Shown here: piece after piece, positions 1 to 7,866 of the stretch
Numbering within the stretch: the first letter of the stretch is position 1
Layout: every line of letters starts with the position of its first letter
Assembly: GCF_000380965.1 (NCBI RefSeq)
Contig: NZ_KB905586.1
Location: 1-49,030, forward strand
Reading direction: 5' to 3'
DNA: 49,030 nucleotides
Source of the DNA: Paenibacillus ginsengihumi DSM 21568
Lineage (GTDB): Bacteria; Bacillota; Bacilli; Paenibacillales; NBRC-103111
Program-made: the position numbers and the translations under genes
Notes under the pieces: generated by a model
Told to the model about the DNA's origin: nothing
Database searches by the model: none
The model's input: only the letters and a program-made list of their open reading frames with translations

Positions 1-1
1 T

Positions 2-88
2 CTGCGCAGAGACAGACGGGAAGCACTCAAGGAATATAAGAGAGAAATCAAGCGAAAAAAAGCAAAGGAAAAACACCGTGGAAGGTGA
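2..88 (+). CDS. C-terminal end of an unidentified upstream gene
   Basis: An open frame enters from the left edge and stops at TGA 86-88, giving 28 residues, very rich in Lys and Arg (RRDRREALKEYKREIKRKKAK). It would be the basic helical tail of a protein whose body lies outside the window. I do not recognise the family. It may be a chance frame; nothing else supports it except its position just upstream of the toxIN promoter. Confidence 0.3.
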   Translation: MRRDRREALKEYKREIKRKKAKEKHRGR

Positions 89-106
89 TTTTTTGGGGAT
101 CATTGC

Positions 107-135
107 TTGACAGATTTTTAAACCCTTCTTACAAT
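107..135 (+). promoter_or_regulatory. sigma-A promoter of toxI-toxN
   Basis: TTGACA (107-112), a 17-bp spacer and TACAAT (130-135) form a near-consensus vegetative promoter. The predicted start near 142 lies about 28 bp before the first toxI repeat, as expected for a strong promoter driving the RNA antitoxin. Confidence 0.85.
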
Positions 136-169
136 AATAAATGAGAAAATGAAGTGTTTTCCATAAAAA

Positions 170-286
170 GCCGGAGATCCTCTACCGTATAAGTGAGGAA
201 CGAAAAAAGCCGGAGATCCTCTACCGTATAAGTGAGGAACGAAAAAAGCCGGAGATCCTCTACCGTATAAGTGAGGAACGAAAAAA
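170..286 (+). repeat. tandem repeat 3 x 39 bp (toxI units)
   Basis: Three identical 39-bp units start at 170, 209 and 248 with the word GCCGGAGATCCTC and each ends in GAGGAACGAAAAAA. There is no spacer between units, so this is not a CRISPR array. Confidence 0.95.
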
Positions 287-294
287 GTATGTCG

Positions 295-326
295 AAGGTA
301 GCGATTTTTCGCTACCTTTCGTTTTT
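295..326 (+). terminator. terminator between toxI and toxN
   Basis: AAGGTAGCG (295-303) pairs with CGCTACCTT (310-318) across a 6-nt loop, followed by TCG and five T residues. In type III systems a leaky terminator here keeps antitoxin RNA in large excess over toxN mRNA, because no separate toxN promoter is needed. Confidence 0.85.
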
Positions 327-338
327 GGGAGAGTTAGG

Positions 339-875
339 ATGAGCAAAACGATTAAGATATGCGGGGTCCAATCAGCATATTTAGACTACCTGCGTCAATT
401 TGATCAATCGGTAAGCAAAGATTCGACTCAAAGAAGAAAGTTTGTTGGAATTGTCCTTGAAGTGAATGGTCATTCGTATTATGCTCCCTTATCTTCTCCT
501 AAGCCCAAACATCAATGGATTTCGGATAAGGCACCAGATGTTGTCAAAATCGATGATGGAAAATTGGGAGTCATAAACTTGAATAACATGATTCCCATTT
601 TTCCCTCAGCGATTATTCCGATTGATATTGCGAGTGAATCGGACCCGAAATATCGCCAATTGCTAACAAAACAAATGTTGTTTATTAGGGCAAACGAGGA
701 ATTCATTAAGAAAAAAGCCAAACGACTATATCAAATCATAAGGAGTAAAAAACAACCCAAGCTAAATGATCGGTGCTGTGATTTCCTCTTATTGGAACAG
801 ATGACTATGCGATTTGGAATGGTGTCGCCAATCACGGTGGAAGAGGTTGCAACGGGAGATGCAGGGGATCAATAG
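339..875 (+). CDS. toxN: ToxN/AbiQ-family endoribonuclease toxin
   Basis: The 178-residue product matches the ToxN/AbiQ family in length and landmarks: an N-terminal segment ending YLDYLRQFD, then FVGIVLEVNGHSYYAPLSSPK (about 35-55), INLNNMIPIFP, and a central KQMLFIRANEEFIKKKA helix. Ser52, Ser53 and Lys55 fall where Pectobacterium ToxN has Thr52, Ser53 and Lys55 of the nuclease site. The family cuts mRNA, is neutralised by the repeat RNA encoded just upstream, and acts in phage abortive infection and plasmid maintenance. The ATG follows GGGAGAG, 12 bp after the toxI terminator. Family assignment is from recalled motifs; the defence role is inference. Confidence 0.88.
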   Translation: MSKTIKICGVQSAYLDYLRQFDQSVSKDSTQRRKFVGIVLEVNGHSYYAPLSSPKPKHQWISDKAPDVVKIDDGKLGVINLNNMIPIFPSAIIPIDIASESDPKYRQLLTKQMLFIRANEEFIKKKAKRLYQIIRSKKQPKLNDRCCDFLLLEQMTMRFGMVSPITVEEVATGDAGDQ

Positions 876-1005
876 GGAGGGGAAGGAAAGACCAGATGGT
901 CGGTCTCGATGTTTCTTTTAGGAACAAGACTGCCTCAAGCCTTAGAAGAATAACATAGCGCTACATTTATCTTTAGATAAAAGTGGTTAGAAAAAGGATG
1001 ATAAG

Positions 1006-1362
1006 ATGGGCATCCGCGATTTGGATACGATCGATAAAATCGGTACAGATAAAGAAACAGGGCATGTTGTTTTAACGATGGTGGATAAGCATGATTGGAC
1101 CGATGAAATGCAGCATCTTTATGAACTGCAAGAAAAGATCAATGTTTATCTTTCCTACATTGAAAGCGGCGAGCTATACAGCGATTACCCCGAATTTAAA
1201 GGCCGCGAGATTGACATCTTACTTTGCTCTCAGTACGAAATTCCACTCAAAGGTATAGGATTTCTGCATAAAGCGGCAGAGGTCGTCCGAAATGCAGGTT
1301 ATCATCTAAAGTGCATTGAATGGAATCCCGAAGGCGAGGAAAACTGGAAGGTTATTTTTTGA
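1006..1362 (+). CDS. DUF6572-type small protein
   Basis: A 118-residue soluble protein beginning MGIRDLDTIDKIG, followed by TGHVVLTMVDKHDW, a helix with LQEKINVYLSYIESGE, and a C-terminal strand and helix. This pattern (a hydrophobic opening with an IDxIG motif, the D-W pair, and a Y-IESGE helix) is that of the uncharacterised DUF6572 family of Gram-positive bacteria. AAAAAGGATG precedes the start and a strong terminator follows. No function is known. It sits 130 bp after toxN and could be read through from it or have its own promoter in the AT-rich gap. No link to the toxin system is claimed. Confidence 0.7.
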   Translation: MGIRDLDTIDKIGTDKETGHVVLTMVDKHDWTDEMQHLYELQEKINVYLSYIESGELYSDYPEFKGREIDILLCSQYEIPLKGIGFLHKAAEVVRNAGYHLKCIEWNPEGEENWKVIF

Positions 1363-1384
1363 GGGGTTCATAAGGCAAACAAGG

Positions 1385-1415
1385 GGGCATCCGACAACAG
1401 ATGCCCTTTTCTTTT
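1385..1415 (+). terminator. rho-independent terminator
   Basis: GGGCATC (1385-1391), an 8-nt loop, GATGCCC (1400-1406), then a T-rich tail with a single C. It ends the DUF6572 transcript. Confidence 0.85.
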
Positions 1416-1496
1416 TCATTTACTGTTCATCTCCAAAATAATCCGCAATCTGGCATTGCAACCTTTCGATTTTTGCTTTTTCTGATTTGGAAAATC

Positions 1497-1577
1497 ATGT
1501 TGGAATATAAAGAAATCGGCTTAAGCGGCATTCGAGCTTCCGCGATTACGTTCGGCGCCATGAGCATCGGCGAAGTC
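1497..1577 (+). pseudogene. N-terminal remnant of an aldo/keto reductase
   Basis: From ATG 1497 the frame reads MLEYKEIGLSGIRASAITFG, then AMSIGE, the canonical opening of bacterial aldo/keto reductases (typically M-Y-LG-TGL-VS-IGFGA). Similarity stops abruptly after about 27 codons and the rest of the open frame, to 1757, is unlike any reductase. It is best read as a decayed fragment left by a deletion or rearrangement. The whole 1416-1770 stretch holds nothing else I recognise. Confidence 0.55.
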
Positions 1578-1770
1578 TCCAGATGTACTTTCCCAACGGT
1601 CTCTCCCTCGGCGCCCAATCCGACAAGTGATGAATCCCCCAAAACGGTCAGTTATTCGGACAGCATTTTCATGTTTAAATCTACTTCGTATGAATTTATG
1701 TTTAGTTATTATGATATATTGTTTAATAAACATTTAGTTTGGAAAAGCATATTTTAAGCAAAAATGGATA

Positions 1771-1799
1771 TTGACACCGCTTTATTTGGGTGTTAGGAT
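1771..1799 (+). promoter_or_regulatory. candidate promoter of rbsACB
   Basis: TTGACA (1771-1776), a 17-bp spacer and TAGGAT (1794-1799). It would give a leader of about 130 nt before the GTG start at 1936. No obvious operator palindrome and no TTACA-NN-TGTAA site were seen here. Confidence 0.55.
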
Positions 1800-1935
1800 A
1801 ACTTCAAGCCGATAATTATACGGGGTGGAAGTAAATAGCGGCATGAGATGTTTTGATTAGTTTAGTTTTGTTTAGTAAAAATTCTAATTTATGAAAGCGG
1901 CGGCGAAATCGCTCAAAACCAAGAGGTGATCATGG

Positions 1936-3417
1936 GTGCATATTAAAATGGAGGGCATTCATAAATCTTTTGGCGCCAACCGTGTGCTGGCCGGCGTGGA
2001 TTTTGAACTGCTCGAAGGGGAAGTTCATGCCCTGATGGGCGAGAACGGAGCCGGGAAATCGACGCTGATGAATATTTTGACCGGAATTCACACACGGGAC
2101 GCCGGTTCCATTATCATTGACGGGAAGGAAGTCTCCTTCTCTAACCCGCGGGAAGCGGAAGACTACGGGATTGCCTTTATTCACCAGGAACTGAATATTT
2201 GGCCGGATATGACCGTGCTGGAGAACCTGTTTGTCGGTAAAGAGCACACCTATGGATGGGGATTTTTAAATTCCGGAAAAATGAAAGCGTTAGCAGAGGA
2301 GCAGATGAGCAAGCTCTCCCTCTCGCTTCCCCTGGACCAGCTCGCCGGGAACTGCTCAGTGGGACAGCAGCAGATGATCGAGATTTGCAAGGCGTTGATG
2401 ACCAAAGCCGAAGTGATTATCATGGATGAACCGACCTCGGCGCTGACGGAAAGGGAAATCCGCACATTGTTCGAGGTGATCGGGGCGCTTAAATCAAACG
2501 GCGTCTCCATCGTTTATATCTCGCACCGGATGGAAGAAATTTTTGAAATTTGCGACCGGATCACGGTGATGCGCGATGGCTGCACGGTCGACACGAAGGC
2601 GATTCCCGAAACCGGTTTCGACGAGGTCGTGCGAAAAATGGTCGGCCGGGAATTAACCGACCGCTTTCCCCGGCGCGAGGTTTCCCCAGGCCCGGTTGTC
2701 CTGGAGATCAAGAACGCCTCCAGGAAAGGTGTTTTTGAGCAGGTTAATTTCTTCGTGCATTCCGGGGAAATTCTCGGCATTTCCGGTTTGATGGGCGCAG
2801 GCCGGACGGAAATTATGCGGGCTTTGTATGGTCTTGATCCGCTTGATTCCGGCGAAATTCGTCTTGACGGCAAGCCTGTGCGCATTCAAAGTCCGTCGGA
2901 TGCAGTCAAGTATGGAATCGGTTTCGTTACGGAAGACCGAAAGGATGAAGGGCTCGTCCTGGAATTTTCCGTTAGGGAAAACATGGCGCTCCCCAATTTG
3001 TTCAGCTTCGGAAAAAACGGATGGATTAACGATAAAGCGGAGAAGGCTTTTGCCGAAATGCTGAAAGATCGTCTGCAAGTCAAGACGGAGTCGATCGAGA
3101 CGCCGGTCAAGAACTTGTCCGGAGGCAATCAGCAGAAGGTAGTTATCGCCAAATGGATCGGTATCGGGCTCAAAGTGCTTATCCTCGATGAACCGACAAG
3201 AGGCGTCGACGTCGGTGCAAAGCGCGAGATTTATCAGTTGATGAACGAACTGACAGAGCGAGGCGTCGCTATAATCATGGTCTCCTCCGAGCTACCGGAA
3301 GTGCTCGGTATGAGCGACAGGATTCTGGTGGTGCACGAAGGGCGGATTGCCGGAGAATTGACAAGCCGGGAGGCTACTCAGGAGAAAATTATGACATTTG
3401 CCGCAGGAGGGAAATAA
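1936..3417 (+). CDS. rbsA: ribose ABC transporter ATPase, RbsA-like (two ABC domains)
   Basis: A 493-residue cytoplasmic ATPase with two nucleotide-binding domains in tandem, the hallmark of the ribose/galactose class. Domain 1 has Walker [10 protein letters not shown] (about residue 36), the SVGQQQM signature and Walker B IIMDEPT. Domain 2 has the degenerate Walker A usual in this class ([10 protein letters not shown]), the full signature LSGGNQQK and LILDEPT. The GTG start is set by GAGGTGAT 7 nt upstream. It powers import through the RbsC-like permease and RbsB-like binding protein encoded next. The gene order is A-C-B, as in B. subtilis, but without the usual rbsR, rbsK and rbsD in front. 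Confidence 0.92.
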   Translation: MHIKMEGIHKSFGANRVLAGVDFELLEGEVHALMGENGAGKSTLMNILTGIHTRDAGSIIIDGKEVSFSNPREAEDYGIAFIHQELNIWPDMTVLENLFVGKEHTYGWGFLNSGKMKALAEEQMSKLSLSLPLDQLAGNCSVGQQQMIEICKALMTKAEVIIMDEPTSALTEREIRTLFEVIGALKSNGVSIVYISHRMEEIFEICDRITVMRDGCTVDTKAIPETGFDEVVRKMVGRELTDRFPRREVSPGPVVLEIKNASRKGVFEQVNFFVHSGEILGISGLMGAGRTEIMRALYGLDPLDSGEIRLDGKPVRIQSPSDAVKYGIGFVTEDRKDEGLVLEFSVRENMALPNLFSFGKNGWINDKAEKAFAEMLKDRLQVKTESIETPVKNLSGGNQQKVVIAKWIGIGLKVLILDEPTRGVDVGAKREIYQLMNELTERGVAIIMVSSELPEVLGMSDRILVVHEGRIAGELTSREATQEKIMTFAAGGK

Positions 3418-3418
3418 A

Positions 3419-4393
3419 ATGAGCATGCCAAGCAATGAGATCAAGGCAACTTCATATCGAAGCACTGTCTCTTCCGCCATTCCAAGTCTGGGACCGATGC
3501 TGGGGCTCATTATTCTGGTGATCATCGTAACCATCTTGAATCCGGCTTTTTTGGAACCGCTTAATATTCTGAATCTGCTGCGCCAGGTGGCCATCAACGC
3601 ACTGATCGCCTTCGGCATGACCTTCGTCATTCTGACGGGCGGAATTGACCTATCGGTCGGCTCTACCCTCGCGCTGTCCAGCGCGATCATGGCAAGTATG
3701 CTCGTCTCCGGTACGCCGCCTCTCATCGCGATCTCGGCCGGCTGTATTTTGGGAGCCGGGCTGGGTGCCGTGAACGGCATCATGGTCACCAAGGGAAAAA
3801 TGGCCCCGTTTATCGCCACTTTGGCCACAATGACCATCTATCGGGGGCTAACCATGGTCTTTACCGAGGGCAATCCGATTACGGGACTGGGAGACGATTG
3901 GCTATTCCAGTTGTTCGGGCGGGGCTACTTCCTGGGGATTCCCGTTCCGGCCGTTACCATGGCGATCATGTTCGCCCTGCTCTGGGTCCTGCTGAACAAA
4001 ACCTCGTTCGGCCGTAAAATCTACGCGATCGGCGGCAATGAGAAAGCGGCGCTGATATCCGGAATTAAAGTCCAGCGCGTCAAAATTATGGTTTACTCGT
4101 TAGCGGGCTTTCTGGCGGCGTTGTCCGGGGGCATCCTTACCTCCAGGCTCGACTCGGCCCAGCCGACCGCCGGCAGCTCCTATGAGCTTGACGCCATCGC
4201 CGCGGTCGTTCTCGGCGGAACTAGCCTGTCCGGCGGGCGCGGGCGGATTGTCGGAACATTGGTCGGCGCCCTGATCATCGGCACATTGAACAACGGATTG
4301 AATCTGCTGGGCGTGTCTTCATTTTATCAAGCAGTCGTTAAAGGTGTCGTTATCGCCATCGCGGTTCTCATGGACCGGAAGAAAGCCGCATAG
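3419..4393 (+). CDS. rbsC: ribose ABC transporter permease, RbsC-like
   Basis: A 324-residue integral membrane protein with 8-10 hydrophobic segments. It carries family landmarks NLLRQVAINALIAFGMT, GIDLSVGS near the third segment, the GGNEKAA-SGI cytoplasmic loop that contacts the ATPase, and VVLGGTSLSGGRG. ATG 3419 is chosen because GGAGG lies 8 nt upstream; an earlier in-frame ATG at 3398 overlaps the ATPase gene and has no ribosome site. It forms the sugar channel of the RbsACB importer. Confidence 0.92.
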   Translation: MSMPSNEIKATSYRSTVSSAIPSLGPMLGLIILVIIVTILNPAFLEPLNILNLLRQVAINALIAFGMTFVILTGGIDLSVGSTLALSSAIMASMLVSGTPPLIAISAGCILGAGLGAVNGIMVTKGKMAPFIATLATMTIYRGLTMVFTEGNPITGLGDDWLFQLFGRGYFLGIPVPAVTMAIMFALLWVLLNKTSFGRKIYAIGGNEKAALISGIKVQRVKIMVYSLAGFLAALSGGILTSRLDSAQPTAGSSYELDAIAAVVLGGTSLSGGRGRIVGTLVGALIIGTLNNGLNLLGVSSFYQAVVKGVVIAIAVLMDRKKAA

Positions 4394-4405
4394 GGGGACT
4401 GGGAC

Positions 4406-5332
4406 ATGAACAAAATCACTCATCTGCTTATAGCCGCACTGCTCCTGATGTTTCTTAACGGTTGTTCGCTTGAGCCGCCGTCCTGGGCTAAGGCGAAGTC
4501 CGGCGAGGAACTGAAGGATGTCAGGATTGGACTATCCATGTCCACCCTAAACAACCCTTTCTTCGTGTACTTAAAGGATATGGTCGTACAGGAAGCAAAA
4601 AAACAGGGGTTTGAAGTGATTGTCGTCGATGCGCAAAACGATTCGGCCAAGCAAAACAACGACGTCGAGGATCTGATCCAAAGAGGCGTCGATGCCGTGC
4701 TGATCAATCCCACCGATTCCTCGGCTATTTCAACGGCGGTGCAAACGGCCAACCTGGTCGGAATCCCCGTGATTACCATTGACCGCTCCGCCGATAAAGG
4801 CGATGTCGCCTCATTGATCGCCTCGGATAACGTGGTCGGAGGAAAAATGGCCGCACAATATATCATCGACCAGCTAGGGGAAGGAGCGGTCGTCGCCGAG
4901 CTGGAAGGCATTCCGGGAACCTCGGCCGCACGCGAACGCGGAGAGGGCTTTCACTCGCTGGCCGACACGAAGCTCAACGTCGTGGTCAAGCAGGCGGCCG
5001 ATTTTGACCGCACCAAAGGCCTGAATGTGATGGAAAACTTGCTGCAGGGCAACCCGAACATCCAGGCGGTATTCGCGCAAAACGACGAAATGGCGCTTGG
5101 CGCGATAGAGGCTATCTCCAGTTCCGGTAAAGATATTCTCGTGGTCGGTTTCGACGGAAGCGCAGATGCGCTGCAAGCGATCAAGGATGGCAAACTGTCC
5201 GCCACGATCGCGCAGCAGTTCGACCTGATCGGCCGGAAGGCGGTGCAGACCGCAGCCGATCTATTGCAAGGCAAGACCGTCGAGAAATATATCCCGGTCG
5301 ATATCAAACTGGTCACGAAAGACAATATGTAA
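4406..5332 (+). CDS. rbsB: ribose-binding lipoprotein, RbsB-like
   Basis: A 308-residue exported lipoprotein. A lysine, a hydrophobic core and the lipobox LNGC (Cys20) form a signal peptidase II site. The mature part is very close to E. coli RbsB, with the ribose-contact motifs STLNNPFF, INPTDS, ITIDRS, GTSAARERGEGF, ADFDRTKGLNVM, FAQNDEMALGA, VVGFDG and ATIAQQ all present, so D-ribose or a very similar pentose is the expected ligand. It is the last gene of the rbsACB operon. No ribokinase or pyranase is nearby, so imported ribose must use enzymes encoded elsewhere. Confidence 0.92.
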   Translation: MNKITHLLIAALLLMFLNGCSLEPPSWAKAKSGEELKDVRIGLSMSTLNNPFFVYLKDMVVQEAKKQGFEVIVVDAQNDSAKQNNDVEDLIQRGVDAVLINPTDSSAISTAVQTANLVGIPVITIDRSADKGDVASLIASDNVVGGKMAAQYIIDQLGEGAVVAELEGIPGTSAARERGEGFHSLADTKLNVVVKQAADFDRTKGLNVMENLLQGNPNIQAVFAQNDEMALGAIEAISSSGKDILVVGFDGSADALQAIKDGKLSATIAQQFDLIGRKAVQTAADLLQGKTVEKYIPVDIKLVTKDNM

Positions 5333-5344
5333 CACAGCTTTTTC

Positions 5345-5389
5345 AAACAGCCATTGTCTCCGTTTTCACTGGCGGGCCGATGGCTGTTT
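5345..5389 (+). terminator. long hairpin after rbsB
   Basis: AAACAGCCAT (5345-5354) and ATGGCTGTTT (5380-5389) form a perfect 10-bp stem with a 25-nt loop, 12 bp after the rbsB stop. No T run follows, so it may stabilise the mRNA end or end transcription weakly. Confidence 0.45.
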
Positions 5390-5634
5390 GGCGCTTCGCA
5401 ATCTTCTCAATCCTCTTGGCGATCTCGCGTCGGCCTGTGTTCAACTCTCTTCCAACCGATTCATACCAGCAGGTAATCCGTTCCCAACGAACTCTCGAAA
5501 TGTTTACCTCGCCACTGGCGACGACAAAAGCAAGTTGGCCCCCTATGAAAAGAGCATTCCTCTCTTCCGACAACTCTCCGCTTCACGTATTAGGCGTTTT
5601 GATCCCTGTCTCGCAAAACGGGGGGGGGCAGTCT
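5390..5634. other. unassigned intergenic stretch
   Basis: About 245 bp without a gene I can support. A minus-strand frame of 76 codons (5343-5573, ending GRREIAKRIEKIAKRQTAIG) is open, but it runs through the hairpin above and has no clear ribosome site or homology that I recognise. A run of nine or more G residues lies at 5620-5628. Confidence 0.4.
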
Positions 5635-5658
5635 CCTGCCAGCTAGGCAGGCTTTTTT
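5635..5658 (+). terminator. rho-independent terminator upstream of the aco-like operon
   Basis: CCTGCC (5635-5640), loop AGCTA, GGCAGG (5646-5651), C, then six T. It insulates the following regulated promoter from upstream transcription. Confidence 0.7.
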
Positions 5659-5667
5659 AATGTGCGA

Positions 5668-5812
5668 TTACATATGTATTTTAAATGTACAATTGTAAGA
5701 GTCGTTTAGGGATGATAGACTTATGAATTGACAAATGTAATTGGGTGTTGACAAACGACGCACGCCGGAAGTAAACTATATTTACAAATGTAATATATAC
5801 GAACAAATGTAA
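5668..5812 (+). promoter_or_regulatory. regulated promoter with five TTACA-NN-TGTAA operators
   Basis: Promoter: TTGACA (5748-5753), 18-bp spacer, TAAACT (5772-5777). Operators, matching TTACA-NN-TGTAA at 10, 9 or 8 of 10 fixed bases: 5668-5679, 5687-5698, 5729-5740, 5782-5793 (perfect) and 5801-5812. Centres of the first two are 19 bp apart and those of the last two are also 19 bp apart. The downstream pair covers the transcription start and early leader, as expected for a repressor. The same paired sites precede the genes at 10944 and 13806. The SorC-family regulator at 12688 is the likely binder (inference). Confidence 0.75.
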
Positions 5813-5827
5813 ATGGAGGGTTCGCAT

Positions 5828-6814
5828 ATGGCAATGAAGGTCAGCGACGGGGTGCAATTATCCACGGAAAGGCTGCTGGAGCTTTATCACCAAATGTGGC
5901 TGGTTAGATATTTCGATGAGAAAGTCGACGAATTTTTTGCCAAAGGCTTGATTCATGGCACGACCCACCTGTGCGTCGGGCAGGAAGCGACGGCTGTAGG
6001 CGCTTGTGCCGTTCTGGAGGAGCGGGACAAAATCACGAGCACGCATCGCGGACATGGGCATTGTATCGCCAAGGGTGCGCAGGCCGACCGCATGATGGCG
6101 GAGCTGTTCGGCAGAGAAACCGGCTATTGTAAAGGGAAAGGCGGCTCCATGCATATCGCCGATGTGGAGAAGGGGAATCTCGGCGCGAACGGCATTGTCG
6201 GCGGGGGCATTCCGATTGCAGCCGGCGCTGCGCTTACCTCCAAAATGAAAAATTTGGGCTATGTCGTCCTTTGCTTCTTCGGAGACGGCGCCAGCAATGA
6301 GGGGAGCTTCCATGAAGCGATCAATTTGGCGGCGATCTGGAAGCTTCCGGTCATCTTTTTCTGCGAAAATAACCAATACGGCATGTCTGGTCCAGTCAAG
6401 GAGATGGTCGCGATCGAGAACATTGCCGACCGGTCGAAGGCATACGGTATTCCCGGAGTTGTCGTGGATGGAAACGATATTTTTGAAGTGATGAAGGTTA
6501 CAGAAGAAGCGGTGCGGCGAGCGAGACAAGGAGAAGGCCCGACCTTAATCGAAGCGAAGACCTACCGCTGGAAAGGCCATTCCAAGAGCGACGCCAAAAA
6601 ATATCGCACCCGCGAAGAAGAGCAGCAATGGCGAGAAGAAAAGGACCCGATTGAGAAAATGGCGGCAAGGCTGATCGGGGATCAGATCGCTTCCAGGGAG
6701 CAGCTTGAGGCATTGCGGATCAAAGCATATGAAGAGATCGAAGCGGCTGTCCAGTTTGCCGAAGCGAGTCCGATGCCGAATCCGGACACCATCACCGAAG
6801 ACGTGTTCGCCTGA
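5828..6814 (+). CDS. acoA: thiamine-diphosphate dehydrogenase E1 alpha, AcoA-like
   Basis: A 328-residue E1 alpha subunit of an acetoin dehydrogenase-type complex. It has [11 protein letters not shown] near residue 75, [16 protein letters not shown], and the thiamine diphosphate motif [17 protein letters not shown] ending in ENNQYG. These agree better with AcoA than with pyruvate or branched-chain E1. AcoA-type E1 cuts a 2-hydroxyketone next to the carbonyl and passes hydroxyethyl-TPP to the lipoyl E2. ATG 5828 has GGAGGG 7 nt upstream; ATG 5813 contains that site and is unlikely. It is first in a four-gene operon. In this setting the substrate may be 1-deoxyxylulose 5-phosphate rather than acetoin (inference). 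Confidence 0.88.
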   Translation: MAMKVSDGVQLSTERLLELYHQMWLVRYFDEKVDEFFAKGLIHGTTHLCVGQEATAVGACAVLEERDKITSTHRGHGHCIAKGAQADRMMAELFGRETGYCKGKGGSMHIADVEKGNLGANGIVGGGIPIAAGAALTSKMKNLGYVVLCFFGDGASNEGSFHEAINLAAIWKLPVIFFCENNQYGMSGPVKEMVAIENIADRSKAYGIPGVVVDGNDIFEVMKVTEEAVRRARQGEGPTLIEAKTYRWKGHSKSDAKKYRTREEEQQWREEKDPIEKMAARLIGDQIASREQLEALRIKAYEEIEAAVQFAEASPMPNPDTITEDVFA

Positions 6815-6864
6815 AGGCTTTTGGAAATTCATCATTCAAAATACATGGGTTGAGGGAGCAATCA

Positions 6865-7845
6865 ATGATGAGAGAAATCACCTATCTGGAAGCGCTTAGA
6901 GAATCGATGTCCCAAATCATGCGGGAAAACGAGGACGTTTTCATGCTGGGAGAGGACATTGGCGTCTATGGGGGAGCTTTTGGGGTATCCAGAGGCATGA
7001 TCGAGGAATTCGGGCCGGAACGGATTCGCAATACGCCGATTTCCGAATCGGCCATCGCCGGTGCGGCGGTCGGTGCGGCATTGACCGGGATGCGCCCGAT
7101 ACTTGAGCTGCAGTTTTCCGATTTTATTACGATCGCGATGGATCAGATTGTCAACCAGGCGGCCAAAATCCGCTACATGTACGGCGGCAAAGGGAAAGTG
7201 CCGATGGTGGTGCGGACCCCCGCGGGCTCGGGTACCGGTGCAGCGGCGCAGCATTCGCAAAGCCTCGAAGCGTGGATGACCCACATTCCGGGGCTGAAGG
7301 TCATTCAGCCTTCTACGGCTTATGATGCCAAAGGACTGCTGCGGGCGGCGATTGAAGACGATAACCCGGTTATTTTTTATGAGCATAAATTGCTGTATCG
7401 AACCAAGGGGCATGTACCCGAGGAGCCGTATACGCTGCCGATCGGCAAGGCCGATGTCAAGCGTGCGGGAACGGATGTGACCGTCGTCGCTACCTCGATC
7501 ATGGTGCACAAGGCTTTGGAAGCGGCCGAGCTGCTGGAGAAGGAAGGGATTCAGATCGAGGTCATCGATCCGAGAACGCTGGTGCCGCTCGATATAGAGA
7601 CGATCGTAGAGTCTGTGAAGAAGACAAGCCGTTTGGTCGTCGTACACGAAGCGGTAAAACGCAGCGGCTTCGGCGCCGAAATCGTAAGCCAGGTCATGGA
7701 AAGCGATGCTTTCGATTATTTGGATGCGCCGATTCAAAGACTGGGAGGGCTCGACGTTCCCATTCCATACAATCCGATCATGGAGAAGAAAGCCGTACCT
7801 CAAATCGACGATATCGTGAGCGCGGTTAAACGGACGCTCAAGTAA
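6865..7845 (+). CDS. acoB: thiamine-diphosphate dehydrogenase E1 beta, AcoB-like
   Basis: A 326-residue E1 beta subunit, partner of AcoA in an alpha2-beta2 heterotetramer. Landmarks are [57 protein letters not shown] and, near the end, [23 protein letters not shown] (6852-6858) supports ATG 6865 or 6868; the earlier TTG at 6850 does not fit. It lies 50 bp after acoA in the same operon. Confidence 0.88.
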   Translation: MMREITYLEALRESMSQIMRENEDVFMLGEDIGVYGGAFGVSRGMIEEFGPERIRNTPISESAIAGAAVGAALTGMRPILELQFSDFITIAMDQIVNQAAKIRYMYGGKGKVPMVVRTPAGSGTGAAAQHSQSLEAWMTHIPGLKVIQPSTAYDAKGLLRAAIEDDNPVIFYEHKLLYRTKGHVPEEPYTLPIGKADVKRAGTDVTVVATSIMVHKALEAAELLEKEGIQIEVIDPRTLVPLDIETIVESVKKTSRLVVVHEAVKRSGFGAEIVSQVMESDAFDYLDAPIQRLGGLDVPIPYNPIMEKKAVPQIDDIVSAVKRTLK

Positions 7846-7866
7846 GCGACAGGGAGGCCCTAAGGC

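Larger units (their letters stand above)
142..326 (+). ncRNA. toxI: ToxI-type RNA antitoxin (three 39-nt repeats)
   Basis: The RNA starts near 142, contains three direct repeats of 39 bp (170-208, 209-247, 248-286) and ends at a hairpin terminator (295-326), directly upstream of toxN. This is the layout of type III toxin-antitoxin loci (Pectobacterium ToxIN, lactococcal AbiQ, B. thuringiensis ToxIN), whose antitoxin is a repeat RNA cut by the toxin into pseudoknot monomers that inhibit it. Each repeat has a TCCTC/GAGGA complementary pair and an A6 run at its end, where cutting would be expected. Processing and folding are inferred from the family. Confidence 0.85.

Noticed and set aside
170..286. 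Possible CRISPR array
   Set aside because: The three units are directly adjacent without spacers and are followed by a terminator and toxN, so they are toxI repeats.
5343..5573. 76-codon minus-strand frame after rbsB
   Set aside because: It overlaps the 10-bp-stem hairpin and lacks a clear start site and family resemblance; kept only as an unassigned stretch.
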